A stretch of 54,954 nucleotides of DNA from Caecitellus pseudoparvulus (GCA_965644315.1 CBFFRQ010000171.1:1-54954), one strand, 5' to 3'; shown: positions 29,657 through 41,081, counted from the first letter of the stretch. Numbers and translations are program-made. Notes: a model not told the origin generated them from the sequence alone.

Positions 29657-31029
29657 ATGGCGACAAGTTTGGACAGCGAGGTGCGGAACTTGCTCCCCGG
29701 CGCCAGCTCTGCCCACCTCACCGTGGGCTGTGCGCTCCCATTTGCAGGGGACTACACGGAAGGGCTCATGTACTCCATCCGAAGGCGCTCAGTTGAAGTC
29801 AGCCCAGTCGCGCCGCATGCAGGCGGCGGTGCGGGGGGGGTAAGCAGCCCACGAAGGGCAATTGCAGGTCAGGCTGGCCTCGCACCTGCCCATCGCTGCT
29901 TCCCTATTCACAGTTGACCCAAGCACAGTGGAAACAACTGCAGAGTATGGAGTCGGGGAGAGATGAGGGCTCTCCAAGCAGCACAGCCCGTGGCGCCGAC
30001 AGCGATTCCCCGGGAAGCAAGGCTGATGAAAGCCGGAGCAGCCCACTACCCTCAGCCCGAGGGGCGCAGGTGCACTCGCATGAACATCCATACCTAGAGT
30101 ACGCATCCCACCAAGGCAGCGGGGGCCATGGTGGTGGGTCCCCGGTATCGCCGACTGCAGCGCGCATTCACGGTCTGCTGGCGGAGCGTGAGAAGCAGCG
30201 CCTCCCCGCACTGAAGGGCGGGCAGCTGCTCTCCCTTGAGGACTGGGTTCAGCGAAACACAGAGGCCACAGGTGCATCTCCAACTTTCCATTCACACCTT
30301 GAAGAGGCATTTGCAACTCGGAGTCTGCACCAGGCCATGGGCATGGGCGACTTGCTTGGCGACAGTGCAGTGCGTTTTGACGACCAAGGCACAGCGCGTG
30401 AAGACCCAGATAAGGCCATTCTAGCTTCAAAAATTCTGCGAGGTGCATCCTGTGACCACCCACTCCCATCACCTGACATTTTGTCCAGGTCCAAGGCCAA
30501 AGTCTCTCTGTACTCGCGTCCGCTGCAGCGCCAGCCGCCAAGCTCGGTGCAACTGACCCCCAGAGAGGCCCTGCAAGGGACGTACCCACCCATAGCAGGG
30601 CTGGTAGCAGCCAAAGAATCTGTGCGGGAGCGGTATGGGTATAGTAGCGTCGAGATTCACCAAAAAGCCCGCCGGGAGTCCGAAAGCAGGCTCGATGCTG
30701 GAGGTTCGGGCCGAGGAGCAGGCCGTCTCCAATCTCCCGCCCGAGCAAGCCCAAACAAACAGCAGGCACTGGACGGGCATTCGACGCGCACTCCTTCACG
30801 TGGGCAACGTCAAGGCCAGAGAGATCACCGGGCAGAGCAGGATGCCATGCAGGGAACTCTTGGGGCCGCCAGCGGTCCCATTCCGTCACCCATGCTGCTG
30901 CCCTCACCATCTGGGGCGATTCTGGATGCAGCCATTGGTCCCCAGTCTTCCTTCATTGCGCCCAATCTCAGCTCCCTCGGCAGCATTGGAAACCTGGCAA
31001 GTCCCGTGGCGTCTGTTGAGCGCCTTTGA
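29657..31029 (+). CDS. Largely disordered protein of unknown function (two exons)
   Basis: Exons 29657-29839 and 29914-31029, joined in phase 0 across a 74-nt intron (donor GTAAGC, acceptor TTCACAG); 432 aa. The short N-terminal exon (MATSLDSEVRNLLPGASSAH…MYSIRRRSVEVSP) is followed by a Ser/Gly/Pro/Arg-rich chain with isolated conserved-looking segments (RIHGLLAEREKQRLPAL, SLEDWVQRNTEA, LHQAMGMGDLLGDSAVRF, VRERYGYSSVEI). No catalytic domain or membrane span. It is possibly a cytoskeletal or scaffold protein, but this is only a guess from composition. Same strand as both neighbours; 411 bp downstream to the next gene hold nothing recognisable. Confidence 0.6.
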
Positions 31030-31440
31030 GCTGGCGCAGGGCATATGGGGCCGCCACGCCCCTCCCAGCACTTGCTGAATGTCCCAAAATGCACGGGCCA
31101 CGCTTTCCCGCGGTGCCTGCACCACCCTTTGATGTTCATAACTGTACGGTAGCCGAGCCCTTGCTTGTCGTGACCGCGCCGTGAGCTGTGGCACAGGCTG
31201 GCAAGAGCCACCGGTCGCCAGTCTTGCTTTGCAAGCATTCGCCAAGCCCCACGCCGTTTAGCAGGAAGCCGGCGAGGCGCAGTCGCAAAGAGTGGGAGTG
31301 TTCCCTTGCGCTGGGCCCAGCACGACTGCCCACCTCTGCCAGGTGACTCAGGCGCCGTCGTCGACTGGGCAGCGGGGTCCGTCGCTGCTTTCACGCGCAC
31401 AAGTCACGGGAAGCTGCCCGCCGGCCCCAGGGCTTGAAGC
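31030..31440. other. Intergenic region upstream of the NEK-IFT57 gene
   Basis: 411 bp with no supportable gene. Presumed 3' UTR of the preceding gene and promoter of the kinase gene. Confidence 0.5.
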
Positions 31441-34378
31441 ATGGCAGGCCAAGATGGGGACATTGTGGGAATCTCCACGAGAGATGGGAGGGTCACTGTG
31501 GAAGTCGATGATGAGAAGCTCCAGCAGTTCGGGCAGCTGAAGGCCATTGGTATGTGCGGAAGTAGGCCAAGAAACGGCCGCAAGGCGCCCCACCCAATGG
31601 CTTCAAGCCTTGCGCAGGAAAGGGAAAGTTCTCCACTGTGTTCCGGGCAAAGCACACCGCGACAGGTGACTTTGTGGCGCTGAAGCGCATTCAAATCTTC
31701 AACATGATGGACGAAAAGTCTCGGTGGGTGCTGCCTGGCGCTGGCGTGGTGCCTTGCTGCACTTTGCCGCTGTAGCGTGCCGCAGGGAAAAGTGCTTGAA
31801 GGAGATCCACTTGGTGCAGTCAGTTTCTCACCGGAACATCATTGCCTTCCATGACGCATTCATCGTCAACAAAGAGCTCTGGCTGGTCTTTGAGTACGCA
31901 GAGGCTGGTGACCTGAAGCGCCAGCTGCGCAAAGCACGGTGCGTGCGCCCAGCGTCTGCAGCCTCGCCTGAGCCCAGCACGGGCCCCATCCCGCCGACCA
32001 GCACTGACCCTGAAAGCATACCCCACCCCACCGGCTCGCGTGCAGGGAGCGCAATGCGCGGTTCGACGAGCGCGTGATATGGAAGTACTTTAGCCAAGTT
32101 GCAGCAGGTGCGTGCCCGGCGCTTGCCTCGCCCTGCATGCCACGCTACAGAGGTATCTGCGCGATGGCCCTTCACAGCTGTTGCACACATGCACGAGCGA
32201 CACGTGATGCACCGCGACTTGAAACCTGCCAACATCTTCCTCACCCTGAATGGGACTGTGAAGGTGGGCGACTTGGGCCTGGGCCGGTACCTGTCAGAGC
32301 ACACCCTGGAAGCCTTTAGCAAGGTAGGCACACCTCTGTACATGTCCCCTGAAGTGCTGCAGGGCAAGGGGTATGACTACAAGAGTGACGTGTGGAGCTT
32401 GGGCTGTGTGCTGTACGAGCTGGCCATGCTCATCTCCCCCTTCAAGGAGGAGGGCCTGAACCTGTACGGACTGTTCCAGAAGATCTCCAAGGGCACGTAC
32501 CCGGGCATCTCCACGCTGTACTCCACTGAGCTGCAGGACCTGGTCGCCCGCATGCTCAGCAGCGACCCCGCGGCGCGCCCCGACATGGGGGAAGTCACCC
32601 GCATCTCCTGCGCACTGCTGGAGCGCTTCGAGCAGCAGCGGCAGGCTGACCGGGCTGCCGCCCCGCCTGCATCCACTCCGGCAGGCGGAACAGCTGCCGC
32701 AGAAACAGTTGCTCAGCAGCAAGCACCTGACCCCGAGCAGGCTGCCGCTGCCGAAGTCGCAGCCGCCGCTGCCGCAGACGCTGCAGGGCCCGGCGAAGGC
32801 AAGACTGGCGACGGCAGCACCCCAACGCAGCCTACTGCAGGGGCCTCCCGTGGTCAGGCTGGGAGATCGGAACGGCAGGGAGGCGCTGGGAGTGGCGTGG
32901 CAGTGCACGCGCCTGAGGCTGCACCTGGCAGTGACCCTGCCACGACGCCCGTTGCACGTGGTGGCGCTGCGTCAGTTCCTCGTACCAGCCCGCCCAAGGG
33001 CTTCGTCGGGGAGTTGCTTGCGCAGCGCGACGCTCTGGCGCTCAGTGCACGTGCCGTCAGTCGCCTGCAGTGCCTCGGGTATGAGGTGGGGTGGGCGGCA
33101 GCCTTGGACACGCCGCCCCTGCCGCCGTACTACTTCGCAGTTCCTGATGCTGTCGGCGCTGCTGGAAGCACTGTCGCGCAGTTCCACACATTTGCATCCC
33201 TGGTGAGCTGGTGCTTGAGTATCTTGCGCGACCCACCCCGTTCTCGTGGTGCCACCTCCGTTTTAGGTCGCGCAACTGCCGATTGCATTGCATGGGGGCC
33301 GGAGGGCAAGTACGGCCCGCCAAATGTCATGGGAGATGCGGTTTGCCGCAGTTTGCAGGAGGCTGCGGGCGCACCGGCGGCGCTGGTGGATGCTTGCCTT
33401 CCACGGGACGTCGCGGCAGGCCACGGACTGGCAGTGGCGCGGTTGCTGGACTTTGCGGCACACAGCGCCCTCACTCACATAGGCTGGCGCTGGGAGGCGC
33501 CAGCCTTTCCTCCCTCGGGCGACGGCGTGGAGGAGGACGAGGGCGCTGGGCAGGAGGTGGATGGGGCTGACGGTGGTGTGGCGGAGGCGGTGGTGGGCGG
33601 CGACGGCGCCGTGGACAGCGACGAGGATGTGTTGTTCTCCGAGGAGCGCAAGACAGACCATGACGCAGGCGTTGGTGACACTGCGCGGAGGGATTTTGTC
33701 CGCTCCAATGTGTCCCCACAGGCGTGGAGCAAGGAGGTGGAGCGTGTCAAACGCAGCATTGCAGCCCGCCTCCGCAGCATGGGGTTGGTTGACGTCACCG
33801 CAGCGGCGCAAGCGGGTGGAGGCGGCTGGCGAGCCCACTTTGCAGCCACGCAGGCCAACCACGAGCGCTTGCAGCGCAGTCAGCCCAAGGACGGGCTGGC
33901 CACCGGCGCTGCGCTGGCCGCACTGGAGCGCTCAGGTGCAGGTGCAGGGGACGCGGCGGAACGCATTCGCTCAGCGGAAACCCGCATCAACGCAGAACAC
34001 AGCGGGGACGGCGGTGTCATCGGCCAGTACCGCACGCTACACGAGCAAGCCGTTACCCTGCGCGAAACAGTGCAGGCGTTGAGCGCGCAAGTGGAGGAGG
34101 GTGCAACGCATTTGGCCGAGCTGGGGGAGGAGGTGGAGGCGCTGGAGGAGGCTGTAGCAGCCCGTGGAGACAGTGTGTCTGACGCCTCCCCCTTGCAGCG
34201 CATCCGCACCGCTCTCGCTGCCCTGCGCAAGGAGAAGCAAGGCCTGGGCGTGCGACTGGGCATCGCTCTGCAGCGATGGGAGGCTGCCTGCGCCAGGGCA
34301 GCTGAAGAAAAGCGCCAGGCCGCGCGCAAGGGAGCACATGATTCAGACTTGGAGTTTGAGGATGAGGAGGCACCGTGA
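31441..34378 (+). CDS. NEK6/7-like kinase fused to IFT57 (intraflagellar transport 57)
   Basis: Five exons: 31441-31549, 31618-31723, 31786-31938, 32046-32107, 32178-34378; introns of 68, 62, 107 and 70 nt, all GT-AG and all frame-preserving; 876 aa. Residues ~30-296 are a NEK kinase: GKGKFSTV (37-44), ALKRI (Lys59), HRDLKPAN (155-162), and DLGLGR with VGTPLYMSPE as in NEK6/7. A low-complexity Ala/Gly/Pro linker follows (~300-415). Residues ~417-876 match IFT57: a CH-like N-terminal domain (LLAQRDALALSARAVSRLQCLGYEV…), HIGWRWEAPAFP, SKEVERVKRSI…WRAHFAATQ, then a coiled coil with DASPLQRIRTALAALRKEK and LGVRLGIALQRW. Its length (~460 aa) equals a full IFT57. There is no Met in the linker, so the IFT57 part has no separate start. 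IFT57 is an IFT-B2 subunit in cilia; the fusion would tether a NEK kinase to IFT trains. Confidence 0.88.
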
Positions 34379-34628
34379 TGCTCCCTTTGCCGTCCGCCTG
34401 GGATGCATGGCGGGCAGGTAGGTGCCCCTTGCCCCTAGCCAGCATCCCCCCCTCCTCGCACAGCCAGATTAAACCTTGGCTGCTCACAACTCTGAGGCAC
34501 CACAGCACACGCAGTGATTCTGTTACAAATGTACGTTTTCTTGATCGTGCTCGCCACTCTCCCAGCTCGCGACCTTGGCTGCGCTTTGGCAGGCTGGAAA
34601 GGGTGCATGCAATTTCCGCTCACCGGCC

Positions 34629-37600
34629 ATGGCCCAGTCTCCGCCCAGGTCTGCCGAAAAGGTCGGTCTGGGGCACTTGGAGGCCCTGGACAAACTTGTG
34701 CAGCAAGTCAGGGCCCTTGTTGACGAAGCCGCCCAGCAGGCATGGCAGGGCCAAGCTGAAGCCACACGGCAGTTGGCCGTGGCAAGGGCAGGCTCGCTGG
34801 ACTTTGCCTGGCCAGCAGCTCTTGGCCTGGGCTTTGCCCTGCTCCTTGGGCTGAGTGGGGACGCTTCTTACGCATTCCCATGCGCGTTACTGCTTGTCAT
34901 GGCGGCAGCCAACATGGCCCTCGTGCTGGGCCGCAGTCGCACGCTTAGGTGGGAGAGCTTGACACGGGCGGGCTTGGCGGTGCTGCGCCTGCAGCAGCAG
35001 CTGATCAGCGCCAAGGCCGGCGCCCCCGGCCCCCAGGCACCAGACAGCGTCGACGAGACTGTCTGGCGAATGCTGCAGCCCCTCATTCCAGAGTCAGGCC
35101 ACGTGCCCAAAGCCGTCGCGCACTCCCTCGTGTACCGAGGGGGATCCTGGGTCCACCTGCCCATCCACTTGCTCGTGGCGGGAGATGTCATCACACTCAG
35201 TGCAGGGGCTGCCACACCGGCAAAAGTGGTGTGCTTGGATGACCCCTTCGCACCCGACCTGGCCAAGCACCCCCCCCTGCGCTTGCGAGGCGGCACGCAG
35301 GTGCCCAATTTGTGGGCCGCCGCTGTGAAGGCCAACAGGGCGCAGCGCAAGCCTGAAGGACCTCCTCCCGCACCACGGCAGCCTGAGCCACAGCAGAGAC
35401 ACCAGCCGCGCTCGCGTTCGGTGCCTGTTGCTGCCCGTGACATTCTCACAGTGGCAGCAGACTCACGGAGGTGGCTGGTGCTGGAAACCCCCCTGCTGGC
35501 GCTGCTGCGTGCTGAGCTGCATGCGCCCCCTGTGCCTGAGCCATTGTTCATGCAGCAGCTGCGGTCGACTGTTGCAGCGGTGCACTTCACTCTGGTGTGC
35601 CTGGCGGGCTTGACGTTGCTGCTGTCTTCAGTGCGCGCGTTGCTTGCCCGCGCAGTGAGTGGGCACCCTGACGGCACGTTTAGCGGGGCTGGATTCACGG
35701 GCTGGCTGCCCGAAATTTGTATACCTGCAATGGCTGTGTGCGCGCTGTCCCCTGTCATTTGGGCTCCATGGCTCACGGCGACCGCAGAGACACTCCTGAC
35801 TGCGCACATGTGCGCGTTGCTGGAGATCACCTCTGTCAGGCGGCAGTACCAGGCTTGGACGCGCCGAGCATCGGCGTACACCACCACAAACGCAGCCCAG
35901 CTGCACCACTCTTCGGAATGCGGGGTTGACTTTGCCGCGCTACAGCGAGCTGCAGCTAGCGAGCGGGAGCTGCGTTGTTGCGCCGTCTGCGTGGGCCGGC
36001 GCTGGCGCCGCCAAGGCCCTGCTCCCCGCAGCGGCACACCCACTCCCTCAGGTAGCACACGAGGGCTGCCCATTTCCCCGTCCGTGGCTGCTCGGTTCAT
36101 CACTGTTGAGAAGGGCACCGCAGGTGGCGACGACGACGGGGGCAGCTTGGACGACGGCGCTGCAGGGAGCGTCCCGGGCATCATTCGCCTTGCAAACAGC
36201 AAGTATGTGCAGGCTTTGAGCCTGCAGAGCAGCGTGGGTGGCCTGGATGGCACTGGCCGCCCTGTCCACGTCGAGTACTGGGCCGTGCACGCCGGTCAAC
36301 TCCTGGCAGACGGCGGCATTCCTTTCAAACAAGGCACCCGCGCAGTGCGGCAAGGTGCTCACAGCACGCCAGCTTTGCCCCTGCACCACCTTGTGCGCAT
36401 GGACCGCATCACACCCCCTCAGTGCTGTGACATGCTGCACACACTGGCACGGGCAGTTTTGTGCTGCCTCCCACCTCTCCCCATCGACCAGCCTCGCACT
36501 GCCGCCCAGCATGAAATCGACCGGCATGAAAGCGCGCGCACAGTGACCCATGTGCCCTGTGCTGTGGCCATTCTGTGCGCTCCGTGTCTGTTGTGTGGGG
36601 GCCACTCGCGAACCTCTTTAGCCGCTCGCTGCACTGCGGGCTGTGCATCTCGGTGGCAGGGCTGGACCACGCCCGTGTCTGAGTGGTGGTACCGCCTGCT
36701 CTTCCGCACATGCAGGTACAGGCCGGCGATTAGCCGGCTGTGGAACCCACTGAAGGATTCCAAACACGGCAAGATGTGGACCCTCGTGCCGTGGTCCCTT
36801 CTCGCCAAGTACTTGGGAGCAGTGGTGTCTGCCCGCGCGCCACACACCTTCCAGCACCTACCAACCCTGCGTGATGTGAACGAGAGTGCTCCCCATGCAC
36901 CGCGTCTTTGCTGCTGCTCGCCCAATCCCATTGCAGCGTACTTTGCCCGCCAGCTTGCATGGCAGAACGAGCGAGTGGGGCTGGGGCAACTGCGGGTGCA
37001 GCCACCCCTCCTCTCCGCTGGCGCCCTCACAGGCCTCGGCTCCACCACGACGTTTCTCGCAGGGGACAGGCCTGCGGTGTGCCAGGACACACCTTCCGCA
37101 GAGCACGTCCTGTTGCTGCGAGGCGGGCAGGAGCAACTCATCCTGGACGTGCAGCCTGACGAGGACGCACCACACGGGTTGAGGTTTGAAGACACCCGCT
37201 GGAAGCAGCACTTGCCTGCGTTGAAGCCCCTCGGCCTGGCAGCACTGGCTGGCGCGAGGTGCGCGGCGCCCCCTTCCCTCGAGGAGGAAGCCAAGGCTCT
37301 CAAGAAGGGATCCAGGCGCGCTCGGCATGCAGCCAAGCCACGAGAGGCGCCCTCCGCTGCCGCTTCCTCTGGCCCTTCCACCGCACCTCCCCCGAAAGAG
37401 GTGCCCCCTCCACCGCTGCCGTCGGAATTTCATAGCGGCAAGGATGGTGGGGCGGCGCTTGAAGCAGCCCCAGGCCGCAAAGAGTCTGATCAGTCGGGAT
37501 TCCTGGAGGCCTTGCTGCAAGCGGAAGATGCGGGAAGTGACTACGATAACGCTGGTGGCGGCAAGTCTACGTCAGATGTCTCTCCAGCTTTGTCCGCCGT

Positions 37601-40600
37601 ATCTGCCTCCCGCCAGCGCACCAGCTCCAGAGAAAGTGCTGGCGCGGGTGAGTGGCAGGAGGGCAAGGCGGGCGCAAGGCACGCTAGATCCCGGGGTGGT
37701 GGCCCGCCCACCTCCTCTGCCGACACATCCCCAGGCGTACCCACCTCTCGTGCACCACCTGCCCACCTTACATCGGCCGCATCGCCGTCAGCCCTGGAGC
37801 CCCCCTTGCCTCCCTCTGCACACGCTCCCGATGCCACAACGCCGGCCCAGCTAAGCGTGCAGAGGCTGGCACGGGCGCTGCAAGGCATTTCCTCCCGGCC
37901 CTGGCTGCTGGCCCTGGCCCGGGAGATGGGCTTCAACCAACACGACCTGGACACCTTTGCCCACTCCCGGCACCTGTTCACCCTAGTCACGGCCCGCCCA
38001 CCACGGGGACTGCGCAGGATGCACACGTTGCCCCTACCGCTGCCTCGCCACTCTGTCGTCGCAGGGCGGGCGCCTGCCTTGGAGGCAGTGCAAGAAGACG
38101 GCTTGGAGGCGGATGAACTGGCGGTGCTGCAGAACTCCCCGCCAGCCTGGCCTCTGCTGCCCGCCAACCCCGCCCTCGTGCCCTGCACACGCGTCACGTC
38201 CGCGCTGAAGCCCAGCCTCATCAGCACCGTGCTGCGGGACACGAGGGACTCTAGCTACCACATTGCCACCCTGGGCAGCGTGGAGCACGTCGTGAACGCG
38301 TGCAGTGAGTACTGGGACGGCACGGCGCTGTGGGAGTTCTCCCAGCCCCGCAAAGCTGCAGTGCTGGACACCTGTGCGCACTGGCAGCGCGAAGACATGT
38401 TCTGCGTCGCGCTTGCGTACGACCCAGTCTCCCGCCAGCAAGCAGCGATGGTGCGTGCTCTTGAAGGCCAAGCGGCTGTGGGCGGGACGGGGCGCGACAA
38501 GGCCCTGCTCAAGGCAGCTGCGCGGCCCCCCACTGACATCGGGCTGACTGGGCACGCCCGGGCCACCTTCCTCCTGCGCTCTCCCAAGGCTCGCAATGCG
38601 AGGGGGGCACGACACCCGACTGCTCCTGCTGCAGCAGCTCCTCTTTCCAGCCAGCCCACGCAGCGCACGGTGCCTCGTCTGTGTGCACCATCTGGCGCGC
38701 CTCGTGACCTGGAGTCCCGCCTGCACGCTATCCAAGCAGGGCAAGTCCTTGCAGGCGTGGTGGCTGCGCGGTACCAGCCCCGTTCGGGCATGCAGAGCCT
38801 GATCACAGACATCTCCTTTGCTGGCGTCCGCTTCGTCTTCGCATCCAGCCGCAACTACTTCAAGGTGCGCCCGTTGGCACAGAAGCTCGGCCTGGAGACG
38901 GGGTGGAATGCTGCCATTTCGCTGCGAGATCGCACAGGTGCCCGGGCACCCAAGGAGGAGACATTGACGGAGATCGTGCGGAAGCGGCAGTTGCAGGCTG
39001 CACAGGAGGGGCAGTCCGCGGCCACGCAGGAGGGCGAGGAGGAGGAGGAGGAGGACGCCGCCGACGCCCTCGCAGCGTTCTTTGCAGATGACGCCGACGC
39101 CGACGATGTGCTGCACACTGACGAGCCCCAGCAAAGCCTCGCTGGCTCCCGCAAGCGACGCGCTCTGCCTGCCGGCAGCAGCTCAGAGGACGACGCCCCC
39201 CAGCCACTGCAGCAGGCTGCCAGGGGGGTGGTAGTGCTAACTGACTCGCAGGCAGCAGAAGTGCGAGCGGGGTACAACGAGGCAGTGCAAGGCTGGGATG
39301 CCAAGGCGCAGCTGCCCCACGGCATTTCGGAGATCAGGGAGCACCTGGCCACGCTGGACAACGTGCCGCTGCTGGTGTCCATCCTGACTGACTGCACCCC
39401 CCTCACCATCGCAGGCATGGTGCGTGTCATGCAAGAGCACGGCGAGAGTGTGCTGGTACTGACCAGTGCTCTGCGCCGTGCCAGCAGCATGTTGCAGGGA
39501 GTGGCAGACGTGGGCGTGGCGCTGGCCCCCCCCCAACCCCGCCCCCGCCCCGATGACGCCACAGTGAACCCACTACTGGCCTTTGCCACCAGCCTCTCCT
39601 GCTTGAACTCGGCCTTCGTCCTGCCCCCCACCCCCTCGCAGCACTTGCTCGTGAAACCACTCCTTGCAGAGGCGCGCCAAGCCCGCATGAATTGGACGCA
39701 GGCAGCCGCGTGGAGCATCGCCTGCCTGAGCCTCTGTGCGGTGGCTGTGCTGGCTGCGGCTGTTCTGGGCTGGGCGGCGTTGTTTCCCACATGGACCTTA
39801 CTGACATTGTGCGCGTTCCTGGGGGTTCCCATCGGTGCAGCCCTCCTAGTCACGCCGCTGGAGCCGCCAGGCATGTCCAAGTTCCGCACACCGCCCAAAC
39901 GGGACGTCCCCGTGTGGGAACGAGACGCTTCGTGGGTGGGCCCGCTCACACCCGAGGAAGGCGCCGCCATCTTACAGGTGTCCACCGACGCTGCTCGCGC
40001 CCACGCCCAGCCGGCGAACCCTGCCACCCTCATGCGCATTGCACAGCGAAACGACGCCCTGGCGGGCATGGTGACTCACCCACTGGCCTTGCCGGGGCAG
40101 AGCGCCCCCTCCACTGGTCTGCCGCTGCGTGGGCTGCTGTGGAACGGCGTGGCACCCCGGGAGCGACTGGGTCCTGACGTGCCCCTGGCTGACCGCCTCG
40201 TGTCTCTGCAGGCGGCGCCGCCCCTGCCGCCCAAGTGGTGGCACCGGGTTGGCCTGCTGCTGTGCGGGGTGCTGCCTGGCGTGCTGTGGGCCATCACAGC
40301 TGCCGCGGTCTGCATGGACTCTCTGCATAGCCCCACGCAGGTCGCTACCGATGCCAGCGCTGCCAGCCTTGTCACCAGTCAGTCCTGGATGCACATTTCT
40401 GCGGCCAAAGCAGCGGCTTTCGTTCCTGGAGCGGTAAACGCCTCGTCGACGGGCACCTTCACATTGCAGCTGCGAGGCCCTGCACATGCCTGGAGTGGCT
40501 TCCCACTGGATGGTGCACGCGTTTCTGGGTGGCTGTTGGTGGACCAGGCAACTTGCGGCGCAGGCGGCCCTGCATTTGCCGGGCAGGTGTACGCGACTGC

Positions 40601-41081
40601 AGTGGGCCTGTCCCAGCTGCTGCTGTGGGGCAGCACCGCCTCGGCGCACTTCGTCTACCGCGGCCACCCCGTCGTGCACCTGCCCCCCATGTTGAACAGG
40701 CTGTGGCTCGCAGCAGTGGCGTTTGTGTTGGTGTGGGGAGCAGTTGCGCTGGAGGGGCTGGTACGTGTCCAGCTTGCTGCTTTTGACGCGGCCTGTGTCG
40801 AGGTGCAGGGGACGTTTGCCCTGACATATGCCGGATCTGAAGTGGCCCGCACCAATCTCAGCATTGCTGACGTGTTGGGCGACGCCAGCTCTGCGGCACA
40901 CCTGGTATGGCCACTGGCGGCGCCTTGGGGCTTGTGGATTGTGGCAGCCGCGTGGCACATTTGCCTGGGGAATGCCCTGTTCATCCAGATCAAAGACGTG
41001 GAGGCCACGAGCTATGAAACTGATCAGCGCTCTCGCCGCGCCTACTTTGACACTCGCCTGGGCATGTACTCACCGCGTTAG
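34629..41081 (+). CDS. TMEM94/ERMA-like P-type ATPase-related membrane protein
   Basis: 2150 aa from ATG 34629 (MAQSPPRSAEKV), no intron required. N-terminal membrane pair (LGLGFALLLGLSGDASYAF…, residues ~57-102), an A-domain-like segment (VHLPIHLLVAGDVITLSAG, ~175-200), a second membrane pair (~316-401), a very long cytoplasmic part, then C-terminal spans at ~1695-1745 and ~1875-2125. Diagnostic TMEM94 blocks: GVVAARYQPRSGMQSLITD with VRFVFASS and KLGLETGWNAAISL (~1376-1434), and PLLVSILTDCTPLTIAGMV with VMQEHGESVLVLTS (~1580-1613). No canonical DKTGT is visible, as in TMEM94, so it is not an ordinary P-type pump. Animal TMEM94 is linked to ER magnesium uptake. It is ~800 residues longer than the human protein, with Ala/Pro/Glu-rich insertions. 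An in-frame intron around 36300-36700 cannot be excluded. Confidence 0.8.
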   Translation: MAQSPPRSAEKVGLGHLEALDKLVQQVRALVDEAAQQAWQGQAEATRQLAVARAGSLDFAWPAALGLGFALLLGLSGDASYAFPCALLLVMAAANMALVLGRSRTLRWESLTRAGLAVLRLQQQLISAKAGAPGPQAPDSVDETVWRMLQPLIPESGHVPKAVAHSLVYRGGSWVHLPIHLLVAGDVITLSAGAATPAKVVCLDDPFAPDLAKHPPLRLRGGTQVPNLWAAAVKANRAQRKPEGPPPAPRQPEPQQRHQPRSRSVPVAARDILTVAADSRRWLVLETPLLALLRAELHAPPVPEPLFMQQLRSTVAAVHFTLVCLAGLTLLLSSVRALLARAVSGHPDGTFSGAGFTGWLPEICIPAMAVCALSPVIWAPWLTATAETLLTAHMCALLEITSVRRQYQAWTRRASAYTTTNAAQLHHSSECGVDFAALQRAAASERELRCCAVCVGRRWRRQGPAPRSGTPTPSGSTRGLPISPSVAARFITVEKGTAGGDDDGGSLDDGAAGSVPGIIRLANSKYVQALSLQSSVGGLDGTGRPVHVEYWAVHAGQLLADGGIPFKQGTRAVRQGAHSTPALPLHHLVRMDRITPPQCCDMLHTLARAVLCCLPPLPIDQPRTAAQHEIDRHESARTVTHVPCAVAILCAPCLLCGGHSRTSLAARCTAGCASRWQGWTTPVSEWWYRLLFRTCRYRPAISRLWNPLKDSKHGKMWTLVPWSLLAKYLGAVVSARAPHTFQHLPTLRDVNESAPHAPRLCCCSPNPIAAYFARQLAWQNERVGLGQLRVQPPLLSAGALTGLGSTTTFLAGDRPAVCQDTPSAEHVLLLRGGQEQLILDVQPDEDAPHGLRFEDTRWKQHLPALKPLGLAALAGARCAAPPSLEEEAKALKKGSRRARHAAKPREAPSAAASSGPSTAPPPKEVPPPPLPSEFHSGKDGGAALEAAPGRKESDQSGFLEALLQAEDAGSDYDNAGGGKSTSDVSPALSAVSASRQRTSSRESAGAGEWQEGKAGARHARSRGGGPPTSSADTSPGVPTSRAPPAHLTSAASPSALEPPLPPSAHAPDATTPAQLSVQRLARALQGISSRPWLLALAREMGFNQHDLDTFAHSRHLFTLVTARPPRGLRRMHTLPLPLPRHSVVAGRAPALEAVQEDGLEADELAVLQNSPPAWPLLPANPALVPCTRVTSALKPSLISTVLRDTRDSSYHIATLGSVEHVVNACSEYWDGTALWEFSQPRKAAVLDTCAHWQREDMFCVALAYDPVSRQQAAMVRALEGQAAVGGTGRDKALLKAAARPPTDIGLTGHARATFLLRSPKARNARGARHPTAPAAAAPLSSQPTQRTVPRLCAPSGAPRDLESRLHAIQAGQVLAGVVAARYQPRSGMQSLITDISFAGVRFVFASSRNYFKVRPLAQKLGLETGWNAAISLRDRTGARAPKEETLTEIVRKRQLQAAQEGQSAATQEGEEEEEEDAADALAAFFADDADADDVLHTDEPQQSLAGSRKRRALPAGSSSEDDAPQPLQQAARGVVVLTDSQAAEVRAGYNEAVQGWDAKAQLPHGISEIREHLATLDNVPLLVSILTDCTPLTIAGMVRVMQEHGESVLVLTSALRRASSMLQGVADVGVALAPPQPRPRPDDATVNPLLAFATSLSCLNSAFVLPPTPSQHLLVKPLLAEARQARMNWTQAAAWSIACLSLCAVAVLAAAVLGWAALFPTWTLLTLCAFLGVPIGAALLVTPLEPPGMSKFRTPPKRDVPVWERDASWVGPLTPEEGAAILQVSTDAARAHAQPANPATLMRIAQRNDALAGMVTHPLALPGQSAPSTGLPLRGLLWNGVAPRERLGPDVPLADRLVSLQAAPPLPPKWWHRVGLLLCGVLPGVLWAITAAAVCMDSLHSPTQVATDASAASLVTSQSWMHISAAKAAAFVPGAVNASSTGTFTLQLRGPAHAWSGFPLDGARVSGWLLVDQATCGAGGPAFAGQVYATAVGLSQLLLWGSTASAHFVYRGHPVVHLPPMLNRLWLAAVAFVLVWGAVALEGLVRVQLAAFDAACVEVQGTFALTYAGSEVARTNLSIADVLGDASSAAHLVWPLAAPWGLWIVAAAWHICLGNALFIQIKDVEATSYETDQRSRRAYFDTRLGMYSPR

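Noticed and set aside
32640-34378. IFT57 as a separate gene adjacent to the NEK kinase
   Set aside because: No start codon or stop separates them; the first Met after the kinase lies well inside the IFT57 domain.
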